Positions 36,184-45,824 of a stretch of 64,000 bases of DNA are shown here, in pieces. How positions within the stretch are numbered: the first letter of the stretch is position 1; each line of letters begins with the position of its first letter. The DNA is taken from assembly GCF_040115645.1 (NCBI RefSeq), contig NC_089571.1, forward strand, positions 372,001-436,000, written 5' to 3'. The stretch is from Euwallacea fornicatus. Taxonomy: Eukaryota; Arthropoda; Insecta; Coleoptera; Curculionidae. The translations under genes and the position numbers were made by a program. The notes under the pieces are model-generated. The model searched no databases, was not told where the DNA came from, and worked only from the letters and a program-made list of their open reading frames with translations.

Positions 36184-37759
36184 CACCCCTGGCTAAATTT
36201 TAGTGTACAATTAAAATATTTGCAAAATTTAGTAATTTTAATATGTTATTCGAGTTCTTTCGGTTTAATACTTCGTTTACACACTTTTAAAAAAAATATA
36301 TAATGCCCATCACTTATTTGTGTATTAATTTTTGACAATTCAAATGAGAATTTGATTAATAATTAAACAATAACAGATTTCTGGCCAAATTAAAGTGTAC
36401 ATCGCATATTTTATATGTAAACATGAGATTATTTTTTAAATCAGTCTAGTTCTATCCTTTTATGTGAAAAGAACAAATTAAAAATGTATTTTTACGATTT
36501 AATCACTAGAGTTAAGGAAGATGTTGAGCGTGGTATGAATTATCGTGCTGTTGCTGAAAAATTTCATCTGTCTCATTCTACAGTTGCAAAAACGTATAAA
36601 ACGGATTACAATCGAGTGAAAAAGAAGAGAGGACCCAAATCAAAGTTAAATATGCGAAGCCAAGCGCGTATTAAAAGAGAAATTCGCCGGTTAGCAGGTG
36701 ACTTCTCTGAAATTAAAAGAAAACTTGCAATTGGTCGCATCTGCAAGAACCATAAGGAGAACTCTTCCTCAAATGGGTGTTAAATGGAAAAAAGTTCACA
36801 AACAAATTCCTCTCACCAAAGCCCACCGTGAGTTTCGAGTGACAAAAGCTCGAGAGTGGTCATCTTTAGGGGACTTTATCTGGACAAAGACAGTATTCAC
36901 CGATGAAAAAAAATTCTCAAAGGATGGTCCTGATAATGAGTATAGTTATATGGAAGATAGATCAACAACATCGTTTTATCGCCCAAAACGCCAAATGAGA
37001 GGTGGAGGGGTGATGATTTGGGGAGCAATAACTGCTTCAGGGCATTTTCTGCTGGAAAGAATCTCTGGAAGAATCAATAGCCAAGGTTATTTAACTCTTT
37101 TACGAGGGAAAGTTTATCCGTGAATGGCATCATTGTTTCCAGATGGAGATTTTTACTTTTTACAGGACAACGCACTCGTTCACTCTTCCAGAGTCACAAA
37201 AGAAGGGTTATCACAAATGGGATTGAAGGTTTTCGATTGGCCGGCGCGCTCTCCAGACTTGAACCCAATAGAAAATTATTGGCAAGCACTCTCTGGGGAA
37301 GTGTACAAAAAAGGAGCATACAACTCTGACTCGGAACTATGGGAAGAAATTTTAAAAGCAGCGCAGAAAGTTAAAATAAACAAACTCAGCCTTTTGAAAA
37401 CTTTGTGTTGTTCTATGAACCGTAGATTGTTGAAAGTTATTGAATCTAAAGGAGGCTCAATTAATTACTGATTTGTTTTAAAAATTCATGAAATTGGATA
37501 TTTTTTAATTTGAAAAAAAATGCATATTTTGTTGCTGTACACTTTAATTTGGCCAACTATCACTTTCTATGTAATTCAAATGTATGACTGTTTTGTTAAT
37601 AAAGAAATAAAATATTTAAATAAATAAATATAAAATAAAATTAACGAATCAAATTCTTGTTTCCGTCCTTAATATAGAAATTATACAGCAGTAACCGTCT
37701 TATTTTTCTATTTCTTTTTGTAAAGAAATCAGCTGTACACTTAAATTTGACCAGGAGCG
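36184..37759 (+). mobile_element. Tc1-C: Tc1-like element, about 1.58 kb
   Basis: The terminal inverted repeats (CCTGGCTAAATTTTAGTGTAC and GTACACTTAAATTTGACCAGG, with TA beyond) are repeated internally at about 36380 (GGCCAAATTAAAGTGTACA) and 37538 (TGTACACTTTAATTTGGCC), roughly 200 bp from each end. The transposase lies on the plus strand and is nearly complete. This is the best preserved Tc1 copy here. Confidence 0.9.
36484..37471 (+). pseudogene. Tc1-like DD34E transposase with one frameshift and one stop
   Basis: An ATG at 36484 opens MYFYDLITRVKEDVERGMN and an HTH (RAVAEKFHLSHSTVAKTYK), then a GPKSK linker. A single frameshift near 36735 moves to the 36698-37123 frame (ARTIRRTLPQMGVKWKK, second HTH). 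The domain continues with VFTDEKKFSKDGPDN (first Asp) and GGGVMIWGAITASG. A TGA at 37121-37123 follows GKVYP. The frame continues from 37124 with YFLQDNALVHSS (second Asp) and WPARSPDLNPIENYW (Glu), Asp-to-Glu spacing 34, to a TGA after SINY. About 329 codons in total, normal for Tc1. Only two lesions, so the copy is relatively young. Confidence 0.92.
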
Positions 37760-37790
37760 TATATGTATGGACCTATGCGTATACCCCGTT

Positions 37791-38066
37791 CAGGGTGTCC
37801 TTAAAGGTCATGTCAGAAATTCCAGGAAAATTCTTGAAACATCAAGCTATGAAAAAACTGATTTCGTCACCTTACAGAGAAATGGATGGCTTCAAATAAC
37901 AAATTTTCACTTCGACTTTGAAAAAATCCTTTTTTAATTTTATATTTTGAGAGCGAATAACTTGGTAAAGAACGCAGCTAGGATTTTCTTAATATGAATT
38001 ATTAGCGTTATTTTAGTCTTCCTTATAGCCCGTGGATTTGATGGAATGACCTTTCCGGACACCCAC
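37791..38066. mobile_element. Small MITE, 276 bp
   Basis: CAGGGTGTCCTTAAAGGTCAT at the left end pairs with ATGACCTTTCCGGACACCCAC at the right end, with TA on the right flank. The interior is not palindromic and not coding. Confidence 0.7.
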
Positions 38067-38280
38067 TATATACATGTATGAAATTATTAATATATTCGCA
38101 TGCAAACAATGATTTGCAGATATTTCATGAAAAACTCGTGAATCTCCTTTCAAACTTGAAATGAATTTTTAACGGCTGCATCCCTCACCTATGCCACCGC
38201 TGACGTCAGGGCGTCGCGTGCTAAATGGTCACCACTTTGAGCGGAGGGACGCCGTGCGTCGCGACGGCGGCAGTAGCGCA

Positions 38281-38475
38281 CTAGACGTCACTATACACGC
38301 CTCGCCGAACATCTCTTCCTCTTCGTAGACGACAATTTTCCCGGATTTTTTCGTTAGGTTCCATCATGGCCCAGTATGCGACACGCGTGTGCTGCGATTG
38401 CTTCAAGTACCAATGAAAAAGTCCTGTCACGCGTCCACGATTCACTTTCTTCGACTTAATCATCGCGTTATACAA
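38281..38475 (-). other. Minus-strand ORF in the CpG-rich region, uncertain
   Basis: A 64-codon ORF on the strand opposite the proposed first exon contains KVNRGRVTGLFHWYLKQSQ and an Arg-rich tail (RLRRGRDVRRGV). It could be the first exon of a divergently transcribed gene sharing the promoter, or a chance ORF favoured by high G+C. No domain recognised. Confidence 0.2.
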
Positions 38476-38623
38476 TAATTAAAATAAACAATCGTGCTCG
38501 ATGCGTGTATTGTTATGACATAACGAAACGGAGGTTTTATTGGTCAAGAGGATGACGAAGAGGCACAAGGAGTTGCAGTTAGTTAAAGTCGATTATTGAG
38601 TGCTGTTTTCCGGAAATTTGACA

Positions 38624-38711
38624 ATGAACGGGTCGACGTTGTTGGGCCGTCTGGGTCTGGAAGCACTTTCCGTGCAGGAGCTGGAAAGAAACATAAGATC
38701 AGTGGCCACCA
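38624..38711 (+). CDS. Candidate first coding exon of a host gene
   Basis: The ATG at 38624 has A at -3 (GACAATG), a good arthropod start context. The exon reads MNGSTLLGRLGLEALSVQEL, then ERNIRSVAT (29 codons plus one base), and ends at 38711 before GTGAGTAAG, a consensus 5' splice site. It begins in a CpG-rich region unlike the surrounding repeats. I do not recognise the protein. Downstream exons were not found in this window; they would lie beyond a long intron or outside it. Without expression data this remains a candidate. Confidence 0.45.
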
Positions 38712-38720
38712 GTGAGTAAG

Positions 38721-39934
38721 AGCGGGACACCCACTTTTCAAATTTGTTTTTAGGTCGTTTATTTTTGTGTGGTGATGGATGGGTTCGGGTTGGCGATGAT
38801 AACAATGAGGTTTTTTGAGTGCGGCAGCCAACTTAAAACAATGTTTCAAGAAACACCTTTATAAAGTTCATCAAAACATTTTTTCTCTGACGAGAAATTC
38901 ACACAAAACTATTTTTCTCCTAATGACAAATTCCGTGTCCACTTGCGCAAAGCATAAAACTCAATTTTCAATGTGTTATTAACATTAATTTATCTCCGGA
39001 AATCCCCGTGCGTCCATCTTCCCTGGTTTTCATATAATTTAAATATTAATAATAAGAGCAAATGTTTTAATATAATTCTCTTTAGGTCTTGGAAACTCGA
39101 ATTTTTTCCATGGAACACTCCGTATATTCGTGTAAATTACGAAGCTATCAATCATATGGCACCATTCTGTAACAGACTTTCCTCCTATAGCTGTCTTTAA
39201 GGGTTTTCGAGTAATAAGTCTTCGTGAGTCAAAAATTGCAAAATTAATACAGACAATTCGTATCTCTCATCCTTTTCGAAATATTTTCAATTAAATTTTT
39301 CGGTTTACTGCCAAGGATTCATAAATGCCATCAATTTATTAAAAACTATTTCACGAGAGACTGGGTGAGAGTTAATTTCGTTTGAAACCGAATGAATAAT
39401 GGTGAACCAAAAATTCTGACTGTGTATCGAGAAGAGGAACTCTTCCTCCGAACTGGAGGAGCCAAGTACTCGCACTAGATGTATCTCTAAAGCGACAGAG
39501 GTCAACAAATCATCAATTTTTACGGAAAGAGAAACTGTTTCCATATTTTTTTTTTGCTTGTTCAAAATCTGTTGCCAAGAGATTTTCAGCTGAGAATTAA
39601 TTTCTGCAATATGTTGTACCAAAAGCGACATCATGACTCTTTGTTTTTTAATAATAAAATATTGTTCACCAGAGAGATAAAATTCACAAGGCGAGATATA
39701 TGTACGGATTTAAGTGGAGAAACAGCCATTCTTATAAAACAGAAAATTTTTATTTAACAAGAAAATATCACTTTCCAAACAAATTTCCTATGATCGTGCC
39801 GTATACATTTTGGGAGATTTGATTTTAAAACCATTTGAATTTCCCTCAAAATTGAATGGATAATGCAGAGTGTTTGTAAAAGGTCTGTACAAAATCCTAC
39901 TACATAGAACTCAACTACCACCTTAACAACTATA
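38721..39934. other. Possible intron, with one unexplained ORF
   Basis: If the exon above is real, this is intron 1. A terminus-like ACACTCCGTATA lies near 39114. A minus-strand ORF at 39305-39634 (109 codons: SLLVQHIAEINSQLKISWQQ at the start, a SSSSEEE acidic run, ending in MNPWQ) is long for random AT-rich sequence but shows no domain I recognise. Confidence 0.35.
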
Positions 39935-40281
39935 CAGGGTGTTTCCTAACTACGTATAAAAAATTAAAAGGCGTAATCCTCGACTGATTTTCAGTCAAAA
40001 ATGTCTAATAAACATATGTCCGCAAATGCCTTGTTTCCAAGATACAGGGTGTTGCTTGAAAGACGTCGAAAAAGGTTTTAAAGATTTCTAAAAGTTTGGT
40101 GGTATTTACTAACTTGTTTATTGTTAGTTTTTTTTGCTACTTCCACTACTATAAACAAAATAGTCAGTGTTATTTTGGTGTTTTACTCTCTAAAGTGAAA
40201 GAATTTAGTTCTGTGTCCCAAAAATCAGATTATACCTCAGTTTTGAAAATTTTTCAAATTCCTAATTACACTAATCAAGAA

Positions 40282-40440
40282 ATGGCCAATATGGTTTTTG
40301 TTTACGGCCTTGCTGATGGTGAGTGTTTGGCAGCGAGGCGCATTTACATGGAAAGGTTTCCAAACCACCAAGCTCCCAACCACCAAACCTTTAAAAACCT
40401 CTTTCAACGTCTTTGTGATACAGGATCTCTTATGAAATAA
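40282..40440 (+). pseudogene. N-terminal HTH fragment of a mariner-like transposase
   Basis: The frame (open from 40096) reads NYTNQEMANMVFVYGLADGE, then CLAARRIYMERFPNHQAPNH and FKNLFQRLCDTGSL, and ends in TAA at 40438. This is a well-preserved DUF4817-like helix-turn-helix domain. The likely start is ATG 40282 or one slightly upstream. The DDE domain is deleted. It sits just inside the left terminal repeat, as expected for the 5' end of the gene. Confidence 0.85.
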
Positions 40441-40608
40441 TGGTGGCTATTTTCAGCAATTCTTATAATGAATCATTAAAGCATTCCCTCAAAAAATTGT
40501 CTTTTCTAAAATTCAAACACCCAAATTGAGTTATTTTGGAAATAAAATCTCTTTTTCTTGTCACATTTCAACACCCTGTATCTTGGAAACAAGGCATTTG
40601 CGGACATA

Positions 40609-41279
40609 CAGTCACTCAAAAAAGTATCCGTACAGCTGAAAAAAAATTCTGTAAATCGTAACTTTTGACTGATTTTGTTCAAATTTTGTATAATGAAAAT
40701 TCAAACCGAAGCTCAATTTGCGTAATTGAGCAACTTTTTAAAATTTAACTTTTAGAGTGCTTTCCAGCGTTTAAAAAAAACTTCTTGTGCGGTGGAAATT
40801 TTTCAATGTGGTTTTAACATTCTTGCAGAGAGGATTTTTCTTCATATCTCCTGAAAATTTGATCTAAATCGAACAACAAAAAAGGGAGTTGCAGCTTTTT
40901 AAAGTCGTCAAAAACGCCAAAGAGTGACGATTTTCGCGCAAAATGATGAAACTTTGACATTTTTGACGACTTTAAAAAACTGCAACTCCCTTATTTGCGG
41001 TTCGATTTTGATCAAATTTTCAGGATATATGAAGAAAAATCCTCTCTGCAAGAATGTTAAAACCACATTGAAAAATTTCCACCGCACAGGAAGTTTTCAA
41101 AACGGAGTTTTTTTTAAACGCTGGAAAGCACTCTAAAAGTTAAATTTTAAAAAGTTGCTCAATTACGCAAATTGAGTTTCGGTTTGAATTTTCATTATAC
41201 AAAATTTGAACAAAATCAGTCAAAAGTTACGATTTACAGAATTTTTTTTCGGCTGTACGGATACTTTTTTGAGTGACTG
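40609..41279. mobile_element. Hairpin element, copy a (671 bp)
   Basis: The element is self-complementary over nearly its whole length. It starts CAGTCACTCAAAAAAGTATC and ends GATACTTTTTTGAGTGACTG, with TA on both sides. The flank joins as CGGACA-TA-TGTATATTAG, matching the uninterrupted left arm of FB8 (inverse of CTAATAAACATATGTCCG). The Tc1/pogo-like end CAGT...AAAAGTAT and TA target suggest a non-autonomous Tc1-superfamily element. No ORF with a domain. Confidence 0.92.
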
Positions 41280-41948
41280 TATGTATATTAGACATTTTTG
41301 ACTCAAAATCAGTTGAGGATTACACCTTTAAATTTTTTACACGTAGCTAGGAAACACCCTGTATAACGGGACAAACCGAAATTCTACAATATTTACATAC
41401 TTCAACGATTAATTTATTGTACAGGGTGTATGTAAATGATCTGTACAAAATCCTACCACATATTCCTGTGGTGAGAATATGACGATTTAACCTAATTCGT
41501 CTAGTCCAAAAGTGGACGGTTTTCGAAAAACAGGGGGTCAAAGTTAAGATTAAAAAATCGAAAAAAATTAATTACTTCGCTTTTTAATGCTACTAACTAC
41601 ACAAAATGTCGTATAGGGGTGTTTTTAGGGGTGAGAAATCAGAATCCGTTTACATTTTCGATGCACAATATAGAGGGTGTTATTGAATCCTCTTTAAAAG
41701 GGCATAACTTTTTTTATAACCCGGTATAAAATTTATTTATGACTAAATTTGTGTTTTCCTACGTGTTTTAGGAAAAAAATGTCTCTTGGTAAAAGCCCCT
41801 ACAAGCATTCTTTCTTGAGATATTTGATTTTTAAAGTTTGCCGCATCTCTAGCGCAGTAACTATTCGCAAAATTGAATATCTCGTAAACTATTTGAAAAT
41901 GCAATTTTAACTAATAAATCGTGCACTTCTTAAGTAATTGTATTGTTT

Positions 41949-42031
41949 TTAACTGTTCGCTTTTATTAAATGTTCGAAGTGATCTCCATTAACATCCCTA
42001 CAAAGATTAATTCGACATAAAAAGTTTAAAT
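41949..42031 (-). pseudogene. Transposase C-terminal tail
   Basis: The minus strand reads HLNFLCRINLCRDVNGDHFE, then HLIKANS and a stop at 41949, the usual C-terminus of this mariner family and close to that of FB7b. Confidence 0.8.
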
Positions 42032-42074
42032 GGGGTTTCTTGAGTTATTTGAAGTATTTTTTTGTTGATAAAAT

Positions 42075-42208
42075 CGTTGGTGGTTCGGTATGCGCCGATT
42101 TGGAAATCTTTCTCTGTACACCCTCGCCCTTTCGCGGCCATTCCCTTGACAAAATCCACAAGCTAATAACATACCAGTCATTTCAGAATATGTGTAAGCT
42201 TCGGCCAT
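42075..42208 (-). pseudogene. N-terminal HTH fragment of a mariner-like transposase
   Basis: The minus strand reads MAEAYTYSEMTGMLLACGFC, then NGRERARVYRERFPNRRIPN, matching the first half of the DUF4817-like domain. It breaks off near 42075 and is followed within 50 bp by the gene's C-terminal tail, so most of the coding region has been deleted. Confidence 0.8.
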
Positions 42209-42654
42209 TTTAAAACACGAGATTGCACAAAATTTGAAATTTTATTAACAACTTTGACACGTTTTAACTATCGTAGATATTAACATACTACTACCACACG
42301 TACCTGCTTTATACGAGCAAGAACGATTTTATCAACAAAAAATACTTCAAATAACTCAAAAAGGCCCATTTCAACTTTTTATGTCGATTTACTCTTTTTA
42401 GGGATGTTAAGGGAGATCACAATTAAATGGATTCTGATTTCTCACCCCTACAAACCCCCCGTTACGACATTTTCTGTAGATTGCAGCATTACCAACAAAG
42501 TAATTAATTTTTTTTCTATTTTTTAATCTTAATTTTGACGCCCTGTATTTCGAAAACCGTCCACTTTTGGATTGGACGAATTAGGTTAAATCATCATGTT
42601 CTCGCCCAAGGAATACGTGGTAGGACTTTCTACAGACCTTTTACAGACACCCCG

Positions 42655-43569
42655 TATAACTAATGATTGGAATTCGAAGGATGTTCCTCTAGCCTTGAGA
42701 CAATGTTTTTGGCTTTGGCTGCTCAATACCCTATACATGTAAAAGAGAACAAGGGGGAGGGGGTAAAACTCATTAGTATTCAATTCCATATCTAACAACA
42801 AAAAGAAGTTGCTGGATAGCATTCAAGGAGGTGTAATATAATCAGCAATAAAAGCAACTTTTGTATAAAACAAATTTAACTGAATAGTTCCATTCTTTTA
42901 TCCGCCAGTACTTTTTATTTATTTTTAACAATATTTCTGGGATATTTTGTATGTTGTACAATGTTTCTAACTTCCTGCCAAGAGCGGATCTATATAAAGT
43001 AATATTCGGTGCAGAGTAAACTTGTTCATGTTTTATGTGAATTTCGACCTACTTACTTATAGTGCTCAATCAGTGGTGTTTCACAACAATATTATAAGGC
43101 ACGGGAACTTTCCAAGGTTATTTCCAATATTTATTTCCTTTTAGTCCTGACTTTATCCTCAAAATGGTAAAAATTTTCAATATTTATTTATCGATGCTAC
43201 TTCTTACTAGCAAATTGTGAGCTGCATCGCCCCCCCCCCTTTTTATAGACTAAAATGGAAGGTTTCCTAATTGCAAAGAATTCTTGCACGATTTACTACA
43301 CCTACCATGTGATGCTTCATTTTAAAGCCCTTAATAAACTGCGTGTAAAAAACACGTGTTAACAAAAAAAAATTATTTTTGTGAAGTTGCAGCATTTTTA
43401 AAAGACAAATATCACATTGAAAAACTATCCATATTCATAAAAGCTCTTTGGCATTTTCACATTTTTTTTCTAAGCAAAAAAATAATCAAAACTCAACGGT
43501 TTTTTTTTCACTTTTTAAGAGGTTTCAGGGGTAATGCATTGACAAACTTCAGTGATTCAATGCTATAAA
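42655..43569. other. No gene seen
   Basis: Contains a poly-C run near 43231. No recognisable coding sequence or paired ends. Confidence 0.45.
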
Positions 43570-44260
43570 TCTTGCAAATTGGCTAGCGTAAAGGCTTGAT
43601 TTGATATTAGCCCAAAAAAAAATCGAGCGGTGATAAATCCGGTGATTACGGTGGCTAGTCTATTGCTCCTCTGCAACCAATTCATCCTCTTGGATAGTTT
43701 TAATCCAGGTGCTCTCTTGTTTGTAGGACGTAATTCGGTGGAGTAACCTCCAGTTGAAGATGTGACAGGTTATCATTTAATTGTCGGTCGTTATTAATTT
43801 GATTCTTCAAGGCGATATTGAGACTCGGTTGTGTTTTCAGAAAAATCGATGAAAATATCACTTGCCAAGTTTCTGTTGCATAAAACAAAAACTCAACAAT
43901 GTCATTCCCTACAACGCCAGCCCCAGCATTAATTTTTTTTAAGGATACGAAGAATGACCATGCAATTCATGCAACATGGGGATTTTCATTATCCCAATGA
44001 CGATAATTTTGTTTATTAACATTTCCGCTTAAATAAAATGTACAGTCGTCAGTAAAACGAAAGTTTTCTCGAATGTCAGGATGTCTCTGAATTTTCTCGA
44101 TCATTTCTTCACAAAACTGCATTCGTCGTTACTTAGTCCTTGAAGAATATACATTTTGTAAGGAAAAAATTAGTTTGATTTTAAAACTTTTCGAATCGAT
44201 TCATGAGAGATCCAGGTTAATTCCGAAACCTTGAGAAGCAACGTTGTTGTGCATTGTGAC
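43570..44260 (-). pseudogene. Mariner-like transposase, DDE domain, decayed
   Basis: Minus-strand blocks appear in the right order: SHESIRKVLKS (end of HTH linker, near 44210), a frame with HFI*AEMLINKI (first-Asp region, near 44050), HWDNENPHV (near 43985) and VGNDIVEFLFYATETWQVIF (about 43910-43850). Then LNDNLSHLQLEVTPPNYVLQ (43780-43720) and SPDLSPLDFFLG near 43610 (a stop replaces the preceding Arg). Multiple stops and frameshifts. No terminal repeats were found. It belongs to the same broad group as the FB transposases but is a separate, older lineage. Confidence 0.7.
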
Positions 44261-45824
44261 ATGACCTAAAATTTCAAGTTGGGTTAGTTCGTTCAAAATT
44301 CAGAGCTGCTTTGCCTTAATATTTTGTACAGATCCAGTGGCGTCGAATATCTGCACAAGAAATCGCACCTAAACATTGCAGATATTTTTATCCGGATAGT
44401 TCCTAATAGGCGCCAGCCGAAATAACAAATTTTTCGAAATCTTACTGCAACTGTGATCGAATTTTTGCAAATTGTTGTTAACGCAACACTTGTATTAGAA
44501 CAATATTCGTTAATTCAAATTAGCAGTAAATAAGTAAGTTTTATAAAAAAGTAGCGTCACTATAAAATATAAGAAAAAAAGCTCTAAAAACTTGTTTTAA
44601 TAAAACATTTGGAACAGCTTTTATGGATTTTTTTTAAATATAAAATTTTTGTCTTGAAAGTGTCGTAACTATGCAAAAATTTAATTTTTTCTAATGAAAC
44701 TTGTTTTTTTTTTATAAACAGTTTACTAAGACCTTTAAAGTGAGATATCACATGGTAGGTGTTGCAATTTAAAATTTTTGAGTTGGGGTAACTACCCCCT
44801 TTAGGGGTACACGTAGAAACTTCCAGCCGCTATCAAATTGGTCCCTTCTGCATTCTACTGAAACGCTTTTTGAATATTTCAAACAAAAATTTCATCTTCA
44901 GAGTTATAGTCAATTCAAGGTTGTGAACTTGACACACCGTATACCTTTCAATTGAGTTATTTGTGGTCGATGGTTGGATGCTGAAAAGATATGTTCTGTA
45001 CATCCCTATTATCACTAGTTTTAAATGCATACCTATCAAAATACATAGAACAATGCCTAATGCTCAATATACTCTCACGTAGGATTCTCTCCAAGACGTG
45101 GAAATTCGTTTTTTCCACAGATCACCCCATATGTTACTGAATATTATGAAGGAGCTAATCACAAAGAAAGTTTACTTGATCCACTTTCTTACACCTGCCT
45201 TTATCGGTTTTTGAATTAATTGACCCCTCGTTTGTTAATTAATACTTCAAAATTGTTGCAAGACCATTTCTCTTACGTTTAGTATGCTAAAACTCTACTT
45301 TTCCATGTAGTCAGTTATTGATTCTTCATAACTATAACTATAACATCAATATTTTCGATGGCATGTTTATTAGATTCGCTTTTATGTGCCCTATTATTAT
45401 AACAGATCTATTTGTATTCCTAGCATGCACTGCTGTTATCTACTCGTATAATCCACACCAATGTGTTGGCCTTATTGGCTTACCGTGTCATCATCGCGAT
45501 ATAAAAATAATGATATAATAGCCCATTAAATCCAATTATAGCAGCAGTAACGAAGCAAAATACAATAGACTTAAGGTCAATACACAGGACACTTACTTGT
45601 CCCCTTTCTAATAACATCTGTTCGATTGAAATCGATCAACAATATAGATAATAATTTCATTTGGTAAAAACGATTTTTTACGAAATTTACCTGGGGAAAA
45701 AAGCGTTTGTTCAACAGTTTATATGCATTCGAGTGGCGTAATGCAAAAATTAACAAAACCAATAACATGGGATAAAATACTTGATTTTTCGTACAGAACA
45801 AATGGTAAATAATATTCTAATATA
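44261..45824. other. Decayed repeats, no gene seen
   Basis: Motif GACACACCGTATA near 44931 resembles an element end. The block 45090-45210 matches 33120-33290. The ORF 45318-45518 has hydrophobic stretches but no recognisable domain. Confidence 0.4.

Larger units (their letters stand above)
38160..38720 (+). promoter_or_regulatory. CpG-rich promoter-like region
   Basis: This stretch has much higher G+C and many CpG dinucleotides (GGGCGTCGCGTGC, GCGTCGCGACGGCGGC, ATCGCGTTATAC) compared with its AT-rich, CpG-poor surroundings. It contains no transposon ends. It leads into an ATG with a good insect-type context at 38624 and a consensus splice donor at 38712. This fits an unmethylated promoter and 5' exon of an active host gene. 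I saw no clear TATA box. Confidence 0.55.
39935..41361. mobile_element. FB8: internally deleted mariner-like element with hairpin insert
   Basis: The ends are TA-CAGGGTGTTTCCTAACTA and TAGCTAGGAAACACCCTG-TA. Inverted arms of about 150 bp include a second CAGGGTGTTGC at 40045, 110 bp in, and its inverse at 40570. The right arm is split by the hairpin element 40609-41279. The interior keeps only an N-terminal transposase fragment. Without the hairpin the element is about 750 bp. Confidence 0.88.
41422..42654. mobile_element. FB9: palindromic mariner-like element related to FB7
   Basis: The ends are TA-CAGGGTGTATGTAAATG and CTTTTACAGACACCCCG-TA. Arms share blocks with FB7 (GTGGACGGTTTTCGAAA, ACAAAATGTCGTAT, GATGCACAAT). 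The internal motif CAGGGGGTCAAAG is at 41531, 109 bp in. The interior carries a C-terminal transposase tail (41949-42031) next to an N-terminal HTH fragment (42075-42208), with the catalytic domain missing. A part-inverted copy of the tail sequence lies at about 42325-42425. Confidence 0.85.

Noticed and set aside
45318..45518. ORF with hydrophobic stretches as a possible membrane protein
   Set aside because: AT-rich random sequence readily gives such stretches; no start context or conserved domain seen.
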